From assembly GCA_900319255.1 (NCBI GenBank), contig ONNU01000065.1, forward strand, positions 1 to 5,605: 5,605 nucleotides of DNA. The letters run 5' to 3'. Shown one piece after another: positions 1 through 5,334 of the stretch. Made by a program: the position numbers and the translations under genes. Position 1 is the first letter of the stretch. Each line of letters starts with the position of its first letter. Origin of the DNA: an uncultured Eubacteriales bacterium. GTDB lineage: Bacteria > Bacillota > Clostridia > Oscillospirales > Acutalibacteraceae. The notes under the pieces were generated by a model. That model did not search any database, was not told the origin of the DNA, and saw only the letters and a list, made by a program, of their open reading frames with translations.

Positions 1-1581
1 GGTTCAGCCGTGGGTCTGGGCAATGCATGGAGATTTCCCGGTCTTGCAGCTAAGCACGGCGGCGGAACCTTCCTTATGGTTTACCTTTTAGCCATGTTGG
101 TTATGGGTATCCCTCTGCTGATGATGGAAATATCCATCTCAAGAAAATTCAGAAAAGGCGTTATCGAATCTATGAGAGGTATCGGTAAAAAATTCGAGCC
201 TATCGGTTGGGCAGCGACTTCCAACGCTTTTGTTATCGTTTGCTATTACGCAATTGTTTTTGCATGGGTCATACTCATGTTTATCCATTCCGCTGATTTT
301 GCCGGAATGACCCACAACAATGAGGCCGCATCGGGTCTTTTCTTTAATCTGACCCGGACAACAGGTCTTATCGAGGGCTCTTCGATCCCCGGCGAGGTAC
401 TGCTCTGCGCTCTGATCGCATGGGAACTTATCTTCTTCTGCATCAGAAACGGCGCAAGCTCTGTGGGAAAGGTCGTTAAGTATACGGTCTTCGCTCCGGT
501 TATCCTTCTGCTTATCATGGCTGTCAAGGGCTGCCTTATGCCCGGCGCAGGCGATGGTCTGAAAATGCTCTTTATCCCTGATTTTGGCGCTCTTGCTGAT
601 CCTTCGCTCTGGGTCGATGCTATCGGTCAGGTTTTCTACAGCCTGTCTATCATGATGGCTATAATGTTCGCCTACGGTTCATATCTCGGCAATGATGCTG
701 ATATTGCCGCTGACGCTGTTATCATCGCTTTCTCTGATATGGCAATAAGCGTTCTCTCCGGCGTCGTTATGTTCTCCACAATGGGCGGAACAGGTATGCT
801 CGATAAGATCACTGCAAGCGGTATCGGCACTGCTTTCATCGTTTATCCCCAGGCTATCGTAAATCTTACAGATATCGGCTGGATCAATGCTGTATTCGGC
901 GCTATCTTCTATCTTATGCTTATCACCCTTGCGATAGATTCGGCTTTCTCTATCGTTGAAGGTATTTCCGCAGCTGTTGCCGATAAATTCCACCTCAAGC
1001 CAAAAGCCGTTACTCTCGCTATCTGCGGAATCTGCGGTGTTATCTCCATCATCTTCACAACACAGGCAGGTCTTGCTTGGCTCGATATCGTTGATAACTG
1101 GACTAACCAGATAAATCTTATTATCATCGGTATCCTTGAATGTATCGCAGTAGGCTGGTTCTTTGATCTGCGCAAGGTGCATTTCGAGATCAACCGCAAT
1201 GCAAAGAAATTCAAGGCTCCCTACTGGTGGCTCGCAGCTTCGATAAAGGTCGTATCTCCCTTGCTTTTAGCAGGACTGTTCACCTGGAATATCGTTAACC
1301 TCTTTGTATTCAACGGCGGTACTTATAATCCGGATTACCCCATCTGGGCGCAGATCGCCGGCGGCTGGGCAATTTCCGGTCTGGTATTCCTCAGCGGATT
1401 TATCGCTAAGATCTTTGTCAGCCGCAAAAAGAAAAAGGGCGGCTATGTCGAGGATGAGGTCGTATGGGACGCTGTCCCCGCAGCAGCAACAGCAGGCGCA
1501 GGCGCTTCAGGCAGCGCAAAGGTAAAAGCTGCTTCAACCGGCGCAAAAAAGCCCGCTTCAAAAAAGAAAAAGAAAAAATAA
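1..1581 (+). CDS. Sodium:neurotransmitter/amino-acid symporter (NSS/SNF family), 5' end cut by the window
   Basis: Integral membrane transporter of the LeuT fold, expected to drive uptake of an amino acid or related amine with the Na+ gradient; the substrate cannot be read from sequence. The frame is open from base 1, so the GTG at 10 is not the start; 526 residues are visible and only the N-terminal tail and first part of TM1 are missing. The unwound TM1 signature GSAVGLGNAWRFP opens the window, followed by the GGGTF and GIPLLMMEI blocks of TM2. The TM6 block WVDAIGQVFYSLSI and TM8 block LAIDSAFS are typical of the family, and I count twelve hydrophobic segments including partial TM1. By eye, TM8 has Asp-Ser (937-942) where LeuT has Thr-Ser at the Na2 site. 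After TM12 comes KKKKGG, an acidic patch, and an Ala/Gly/Lys tail ending in six lysines, which is not part of the core fold. The family call is very secure. Confidence 0.95.
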   Translation, partial: GSAVGLGNAWRFPGLAAKHGGGTFLMVYLLAMLVMGIPLLMMEISISRKFRKGVIESMRGIGKKFEPIGWAATSNAFVIVCYYAIVFAWVILMFIHSADFAGMTHNNEAASGLFFNLTRTTGLIEGSSIPGEVLLCALIAWELIFFCIRNGASSVGKVVKYTVFAPVILLLIMAVKGCLMPGAGDGLKMLFIPDFGALADPSLWVDAIGQVFYSLSIMMAIMFAYGSYLGNDADIAADAVIIAFSDMAISVLSGVVMFSTMGGTGMLDKITASGIGTAFIVYPQAIVNLTDIGWINAVFGAIFYLMLITLAIDSAFSIVEGISAAVADKFHLKPKAVTLAICGICGVISIIFTTQAGLAWLDIVDNWTNQINLIIIGILECIAVGWFFDLRKVHFEINRNAKKFKAPYWWLAASIKVVSPLLLAGLFTWNIVNLFVFNGGTYNPDYPIWAQIAGGWAISGLVFLSGFIAKIFVSRKKKKGGYVEDEVVWDAVPAAATAGAGASGSAKVKAASTGAKKPASKKKKKK

Positions 1582-1664
1582 TACCCCATGTCCTGTTCAT
1601 CTTTGGTAAGATAATTGCTCAAAGCTGCCTCAACTGCTTCTTTGCAGAATAATTCAGAAATGGG

Positions 1665-1701
1665 AAAAAGCCGATGATCTTTCCGGGTCATCGGCTTTTT
1701 T
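1665..1701. terminator. Bidirectional intrinsic terminator between convergent genes
   Basis: A perfect 13-bp stem pairs 1665-1677 (AAAAAGCCGATGA) with 1688-1700 (TCATCGGCTTTTT) around a 10-base loop. It has an A-run on the left and a T-run on the right, so each strand reads a GC-containing hairpin followed by a U tract. It lies 83 bases after the symporter stop and 17 bases after the stop of the - strand YbjN-like gene, which is where a shared terminator for convergent genes is expected. Confidence 0.93.
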
Positions 1702-1717
1702 AATAAATTTGCCGCTC

Positions 1718-2143
1718 TCACAGCACGCAAAGCAGCGGATAGTTTTCCTCCACCGTATCTGCTGCAAGAGAAAGCATATATTCAAATATCTCCGGGCTTA
1801 GATTCGTTTCATAAAAGCTTATTACTACACGGAAATAAATGATCCCGTCATCCTCATCAATGCAAAAGCATCCGTTGCTGAGGGTATTATTGATGCTGCA
1901 TATCTTCATAGCTGCGCTCCCTGCATCTGTGTTCCCCTTTGCCGCTGCGACCGGAGAATACAGGGTCATCAGCATTTTTTCCGGGTCTGTGACAAAAAGA
2001 AAATTCAGCTCCCTCCTCTCCCCTGCTATACTGCATTTCACGCTGAGCTTTTTGTCATTCCTGATAAACTGTATATCATTCCTTTCAAGCGTCCTGCATA
2101 AAAGCATGTAATGCTTCCATGATTTTGTAGATGTCAGTGTCAT
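1718..2143 (-). CDS. YbjN-like small protein
   Basis: A 141-residue soluble protein with no signal peptide or membrane segment. Its order fits the YbjN family (alpha/beta fold related to type III secretion chaperones): an N-terminal helix (about 6-20), strands (about 23-37 and 45-51), a central helix (66-80), the motif INN (84-86), then a strand pair ending in CIDEDDGIIYFRVVISF, and a C-terminal helix running to VEENYP. YbjN proteins are poorly understood and are linked to stress and regulation, so no specific role can be assigned. The ATG at 2143 is chosen because AAAGGAG (+ strand 2154-2160) lies 10 bases upstream; the frame stays open to a TTG at 2263, but that extension is hydrophobic and unlike the family. 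It is transcribed alone, convergent with the symporter and divergent from the ComM-like gene. The fold assignment is from pattern only. Confidence 0.72.
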   Translation of the reverse strand: MTLTSTKSWKHYMLLCRTLERNDIQFIRNDKKLSVKCSIAGERRELNFLFVTDPEKMLMTLYSPVAAAKGNTDAGSAAMKICSINNTLSNGCFCIDEDDGIIYFRVVISFYETNLSPEIFEYMLSLAADTVEENYPLLCVL

Positions 2144-2303
2144 ATCATATCCGCTCCTTTCAAAGAAAATTACGATCATAATATCGAAAAAACGTATTTT
2201 TACCATTACACAGGTATTGAATAATGTCTTCCCCCATCCCAGATAACTATCGCTCGCGGGCAATAAAGTATAGCATTGTCAAAACCACCCCGCGATTATG
2301 ACA

Positions 2304-2318
2304 CCGGCGGCACGCCGG
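2304..2318. repeat. GC-rich inverted repeat in spacer
   Basis: CCGGCG (2304-2309) and CGCCGG (2313-2318) are perfect arms around GCA, followed by a G-rich run to about 2327. The patch stands out from its AT-rich surroundings. No T-run follows on either strand, so it is not an obvious terminator, and its function is unknown. Confidence 0.5.
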
Positions 2319-2409
2319 CGGCGGGGGCGATCCTTACATTATATTATTGCCTGGATGTATTATAAACCATGCCGAACAAAAAAATTGCCTAACCCGGGCG
2401 GATAATAAA

Positions 2410-2443
2410 GGAATGATAAATAATTCCTCTGCCGGTATCATTC
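2410..2443. repeat. Two overlapping, mutually exclusive inverted repeats
   Basis: GAATGATA (2411-2418) pairs perfectly with TATCATTC (2436-2443) across 17 bases. Alternatively GGAAT (2410-2414) pairs with ATTCC (2423-2427) across 8 bases. Both use the same left arm, so only one can form at a time. It lies upstream of the likely promoter of the ComM-like gene, so an operator or a chance AT-rich palindrome are both possible. Confidence 0.4.
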
Positions 2444-2490
2444 AGCTTTGCTGCATATAAAATTTTTGCGATAATTTTCTGAAAAAGCAG

Positions 2491-2519
2491 TTGCAGAAGA
2501 TGGGCTTTTATTATAAAAT
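2491..2519 (+). promoter_or_regulatory. Candidate sigma-A promoter for the ComM-like gene
   Basis: TTGCAG (2491-2496) and TAAAAT (2514-2519) are separated by 17 bases, giving a start of transcription near 2526 and a leader of about 50 bases. The -35 matches consensus at only three positions, while the -10 matches at five. It is the best-placed candidate I found in the spacer. Confidence 0.35.
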
Positions 2520-2564
2520 TAAATCAGAGAATAATTGACCTGATGCAGCGTCAAATCTGATTAC

Positions 2565-2570
2565 GGGAGA
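2565..2570 (+). promoter_or_regulatory. Ribosome binding site of the ComM-like gene
   Basis: GGGAGA lies 8 bases before the ATG at 2579 and fixes this start. The protein also begins there with the usual family N-terminus. Confidence 0.75.
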
Positions 2571-2578
2571 AAATAAAA

Positions 2579-4096
2579 ATGGTTGTAAAAACACATAGTC
2601 TCGGGCTTCTGGGAATGGAAGCGTTTGAGATAATTGTCGAAACTGATCTTTCAAGAGGTATTCCTGCTTTTGATATCGTCGGGCTGCCGGATGCTTCGGT
2701 AAAGGAGGCAAGAGACAGAGTGCGCTCGGCTATGCGTAACTGCGGGCTTGAATTTCCTGTGCGGCGTATCGTGGTGAACCTCGCTCCGGCTGATGTGAAA
2801 AAAGCAGGCTCGCTTTACGATCTGCCTATGCTTATCTCTATCATCAACGCTTCCGGTCAGCTTGAAAGGGATCTCAGCGACTGCGCCTTTATCGGTGAGC
2901 TTTCACTCAGCGGAGATGTTAACCCCGTGAACGGTGTGCTGCCTATGGCGATAGAAGCTAAAAAGCAGGGCTGCAAAAGCTTTTTCGTCCCCGCCGCAAA
3001 TGCAAGCGAGGGCGCTGTCGTTCAGGGGCTCAAGGTTTATCCGGTCAAAAATGTCGCTCAGCTTATGAACCATCTTACCGGCAGCGAGCAGATCGCCCCC
3101 GCAAAGCCCGCTGACCCCACAAAGACGCATTCCAATTACAACATTGATTTCTCCGATGTGCGCGGTCAGACAGAAGCAAAACGCGCTCTGGAAATCGCCG
3201 CAAGCGGCGGACATAATGTCCTGCTCATCGGTACTCCCGGAACCGGAAAATCCATGCTTTCAAAACGTGTCCCCACCATCCTTCCGGAAATGACCTTCGA
3301 GGAAATGATCGAAACCTCAAAGATACATTCCATCGCCGGACTTCTCAGACAGAATGCATCACTTGTCAGCGAAAGACCCTTCCGAAGCCCTCATCATACG
3401 GTTTCCCCCGCAGGTCTGACAGGCGGCGGTACTATCCCCCATCCCGGTGAGATCTCCCTTGCGCATAACGGAGTGCTCTTTCTTGACGAGCTGCCGGAAT
3501 TCAGCAGAAATGCCATGGAAATACTCCGCCAGCCCATTGAGGACGGTCAGGTGACTATATCAAGAGTTAACGCAACTCTTACCTATCCCTGCTCCATCAT
3601 GCTTATCGCTGCAATGAATCCCTGCCCCTGCGGATATTACGGCACTCCCAAATGCACCTGCTCTCCGAAGGCTGTGGCAAATTATCTTGCAAAGGTATCT
3701 GGACCGCTTCTTGACAGACTTGATCTTCATGTTGAAGTGCCGGCTGTGGATTTCAATGAGCTGTCATCCTTTGAAAAGGGCGAAAGCTCAGCAGAGATCA
3801 AAAAACGCGTCGATAAGGTAAGAGCTATACAAAATGAGCGCTTCAGGGGCACAAGCATTACCTGTAACGCAAGAATAACCGCCGGACTGCTTCATGAGAT
3901 GTGCCCTCTTGACGACGATGCAATGCAGTTTATGAAAAATCAGTATCAGCTTCTCGGACTTTCTGCAAGAGCCTATGATAAGCTTCTCAAGGTAGGACGC
4001 ACCATCGCCGATATGGATAACAGCGAGGTCATCAAAAAGCTGCATATCTTTGAAGCTGTGCAGTTCAGGAACCTTGACAGAAAATACTGGAAATGA
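2579..4096 (+). CDS. comM: YifB/ComM family Mg-chelatase-like AAA+ ATPase
   Basis: A 505-residue cytoplasmic ATPase of normal full length. In Gram-negative bacteria ComM is a hexameric helicase that promotes branch migration while transformed single-stranded DNA integrates; in Firmicutes the YifB role is less established. Domains in order are an N-terminal ChlI/Lon-protease-like domain (about 20-142, with GIPAFDIVGLPDASVKEARDR), a Mg-chelatase AAA+ core (about 190-395) and a C-terminal Mg-chelatase domain (about 400-497). Walker A is GTPGTGKS (218-225) and Walker B is VLFLDE (299-304). The family cysteine cluster follows in NPCPCGYYG (Cys349, Cys351, Cys359, Cys361), with the LLDRLDLHVEVP segment (Arg380) after it. 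The C-terminal block LSARAYDKLLKVGRTIADM is also typical. All key ATPase residues are present. It is a single-gene unit here; dprA, often nearby in other genomes, is not seen in the window. Confidence 0.95.
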   Translation: MVVKTHSLGLLGMEAFEIIVETDLSRGIPAFDIVGLPDASVKEARDRVRSAMRNCGLEFPVRRIVVNLAPADVKKAGSLYDLPMLISIINASGQLERDLSDCAFIGELSLSGDVNPVNGVLPMAIEAKKQGCKSFFVPAANASEGAVVQGLKVYPVKNVAQLMNHLTGSEQIAPAKPADPTKTHSNYNIDFSDVRGQTEAKRALEIAASGGHNVLLIGTPGTGKSMLSKRVPTILPEMTFEEMIETSKIHSIAGLLRQNASLVSERPFRSPHHTVSPAGLTGGGTIPHPGEISLAHNGVLFLDELPEFSRNAMEILRQPIEDGQVTISRVNATLTYPCSIMLIAAMNPCPCGYYGTPKCTCSPKAVANYLAKVSGPLLDRLDLHVEVPAVDFNELSSFEKGESSAEIKKRVDKVRAIQNERFRGTSITCNARITAGLLHEMCPLDDDAMQFMKNQYQLLGLSARAYDKLLKVGRTIADMDNSEVIKKLHIFEAVQFRNLDRKYWK

Positions 4097-4144
4097 TCAT
4101 TTTACAATTTTTTCCCATTGTATAATGAAATTTTCCTGAAAATA

Positions 4145-4153
4145 TGTTATAAT
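4145..4153 (+). promoter_or_regulatory. Extended -10 promoter for the Ig-like protein gene
   Basis: TGTTATAAT is a perfect extended -10 (TGnTATAAT), so a good -35 is not needed, and none is obvious. Transcription would begin near 4160 and give a leader of about 130 bases. A second TATAAT at 4121-4126 has a TTTACA (4101-4106) only 14 bases upstream, a poor spacing. Confidence 0.65.
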
Positions 4154-4171
4154 AAGCCTGTGAACAATATT

Positions 4172-4254
4172 GCAGACCTGCCTGCCGCCCTGGAAGAATA
4201 ATTCCGGAGCGCTGCCCTTACGAAAAGCTGAGCAATCAGCATAGCACGGTCTGC
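4172..4254 (+). ncRNA. Candidate structured 5' leader RNA (three-helix junction)
   Basis: GCAGACC (4172-4178) pairs perfectly with GGTCTGC (4248-4254), closing a 69-base interior. Inside are a 6-bp stem, CTGGAA (4190-4195) with TTCCGG (4202-4207, one G-U pair), and a 5-bp stem, GCTGA (4227-4231) with TCAGC (4236-4240), capped by a GCAA tetraloop. It begins shortly after the predicted transcription start and ends 36 bases before the start codon. I could not match it to the c-di-GMP, cobalamin, ZTP or THF aptamers from memory. The fold is read by eye and could be chance. Confidence 0.4.
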
Positions 4255-4274
4255 GCCAGCATAAATTATCAGGG

Positions 4275-4282
4275 AAAGGGAG
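4275..4282 (+). promoter_or_regulatory. Ribosome binding site of the Ig-like protein gene
   Basis: AAAGGGAG ends 8 bases before the ATG at 4291, a strong site that decides the start together with the signal peptide that follows it. Confidence 0.85.
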
Positions 4283-4290
4283 TAATAATA

Positions 4291-5148
4291 ATGAAAAAAT
4301 ATTTTATTTCAAAAAAATTGATTTCAGCTGCCCTTGCTGCCACAATGCTTGCAGGAACAGCAGCTGCAACAGCTCTGACAGCAGGCGCTGTTGATATCTC
4401 TATCGGCAATATCAATACAAGCATTAATCTGGATATTCCTGTCAACGGTTCAGTCAAGACGCTGGAGCTTGACAGAACATATGATCTGCCGGCTCTTGTT
4501 TCGGGTCTTACCGGAAACAGCTATAAGGTCACTCTCAGCAATAACCGTGTTTTAAAATATCAGAACGGCAAGCTCAAGGCTACCGGAATCGGTGATGTTA
4601 CTCTGACACTGACACTGAAAAACGGCGTTACACTGAGCAAGACCTTCCGTGTACAAAAGCCTGCTGCTGAGATAACTTTCAGTAATACAAAGCTCAGCAT
4701 GATAAAGGGTCAGTCAAAGACGCTCACTGCTATCCTCAAAAACAGCAAAGCCCGTGTCAATTGGTCATCCTCAAATTCAAAAGTAGTTTCCGTTGACCAG
4801 AACGGCAGGCTCAAAGCAGTAAATGCAGGCACAGCTGTCATCACAGCTACAACAAGCAACGGTAAAAAGGCAAGCTGCACCGTTACAGTAGGAAATCCTG
4901 TCACAAAGGTAACACTGAAGCATACCGCCGTAAAAATGCTCCCCGGTCAGAAATATCAGCTCAGCGCAACCGTTTCACCTTCAAATGCAACAAATAAAAA
5001 TCTCAGCTATAAAAGCTCAGACTCATCTATTGCAGCAGTAACGTCAAAGGGTCTGATAACTGCAAAGAAAGCCGGCACCTGTAAGATCACTGTATCAAGC
5101 TCCAACGGCAAAACAGCAGTCTGCACAGTTACTGTCAGGAAGAAATAA
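4291..5148 (+). CDS. Secreted protein with bacterial Ig-like (Big_2) domains
   Basis: A 285-residue exported protein. The signal peptide has a KKYFISKK n-region, an Ala-rich core (about 10-30) and a likely signal peptidase I cut after AGA (31-33). Two clear Big_2 domains follow, at about 126-200 and 203-283, each with the family pattern: opening strand, a KGQ/PGQ turn, the VNWSSSNSKVVSV or LSYKSSDSSIAAV core, G-x-L/I-x-A, then AGT and a closing CTVTV strand. Residues 55-122 look like a degenerate third copy (VLKYQNGKLKATGIGDVTLTL). Cys196 and Cys278 occupy the same place in the two good domains, and Cys264 is extra. There is no LPXTG motif, C-terminal membrane segment, dockerin, SLH or catalytic domain, so it is probably released or held by its Ig-like folds. 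Big_2 domains usually mediate binding or act as spacers; the ligand is unknown. It is a single gene with its own promoter and leader. Confidence 0.9.
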   Translation: MKKYFISKKLISAALAATMLAGTAAATALTAGAVDISIGNINTSINLDIPVNGSVKTLELDRTYDLPALVSGLTGNSYKVTLSNNRVLKYQNGKLKATGIGDVTLTLTLKNGVTLSKTFRVQKPAAEITFSNTKLSMIKGQSKTLTAILKNSKARVNWSSSNSKVVSVDQNGRLKAVNAGTAVITATTSNGKKASCTVTVGNPVTKVTLKHTAVKMLPGQKYQLSATVSPSNATNKNLSYKSSDSSIAAVTSKGLITAKKAGTCKITVSSSNGKTAVCTVTVRKK

Positions 5149-5167
5149 TATCTTGTATATTCAAAGA

Positions 5168-5203
5168 CGGCGGTCGGGCATCAGCTCCTCCGCCGCTGTT
5201 TAT
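5168..5203 (+). terminator. Possible intrinsic terminator of the Ig-like protein gene
   Basis: CGGCGG (5168-5173) pairs with CCGCCG (5190-5195) around a 16-base loop, 19 bases after the stop codon, and CTGTTTAT follows. The stem is strong but the T tract is interrupted, so termination efficiency is uncertain. Confidence 0.45.
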
Positions 5204-5220
5204 GTTAAAAAAGCCAGTTG

Positions 5221-5323
5221 TAAAAGTTTCGCCAGCCTTTTCAAAGGCTGCAGGGGTCCAGGGGGCAGAGCCCCTGGTCGCGCACCTCAGTGCGCGAAAC
5301 ACCCCAAAACCGCCGCAGGCGGT
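5221..5323. repeat. Compact palindromic intergenic element
   Basis: Four hairpins are packed in about 100 bases: CAGCCTTT (5233-5240) with AAAGGCTG (5243-5250); CCAGGGG (5258-5264) with CCCCTGG (5271-5277); TCGCGCAC (5278-5285) with GTGCGCGA (5290-5297), with loop CTCA; and ACCGCC (5309-5314) with GGCGGT (5318-5323). GGGGT (5253-5257) and ACCCC (5301-5305) can close the middle two into a three-way junction. Nearly every base from 5253 to 5305 is in a stem. This style resembles dispersed GC-rich intergenic repeats I associate with Ruminococcus and relatives. That resemblance is recalled and not checked. No coding potential is convincing. Confidence 0.65.
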
Positions 5324-5334
5324 CAAAGAAAAAC

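Larger units (their letters stand above)
2144..2578. other. Divergent intergenic spacer, no gene seen
   Basis: This spacer separates the divergent YbjN-like and ComM-like genes. It holds the - strand ribosome site at 2154-2160, a GC-rich patch around 2286-2330 with a 6-bp inverted repeat (2304-2309 with 2313-2318), an AT-rich region with overlapping inverted repeats at 2410-2443, a candidate + strand promoter at 2491-2519, and TTGAC/GTCAA arms at 2535-2539 and 2550-2554. The short open frames here have no good start or ribosome site. Confidence 0.7.

Noticed and set aside
2144..2263. Longer N-terminus of the YbjN-like protein from the TTG at 2263
   Set aside because: A strong AAAGGAG site sits properly before the ATG at 2143, and the extra 40 residues are unlike the family.
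2267..2282. Perfect TTGACA (- strand, 2282-2277) as promoter for the YbjN-like gene
   Set aside because: The only good -10-like sequence, TATACT at 2272-2267, is just 4 bases away, and nothing resembling a -10 lies at 16-18 bases.
2413..2460. Fifteen-codon open frame starting ATGATAAAT
   Set aside because: The purine-rich stretch touches the ATG directly, leaving no proper spacing for a ribosome site, and the peptide has no recognisable features.
4091..4113. Intrinsic terminator of the ComM-like gene
   Set aside because: AAATGATCATTT overlaps the stop codon and a T-run follows, but a folded stem would be only four A-T pairs around GATC, which is too weak. No better terminator is visible before the next promoter.
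4155..4290. Known riboswitch class (c-di-GMP-I/II, cobalamin, ZTP, THF) before the Ig-like gene
   Set aside because: The conserved core motifs I remember for these classes are absent. A CCGCCCTGG stretch only loosely recalls the ZTP motif and lacks its partner segment.
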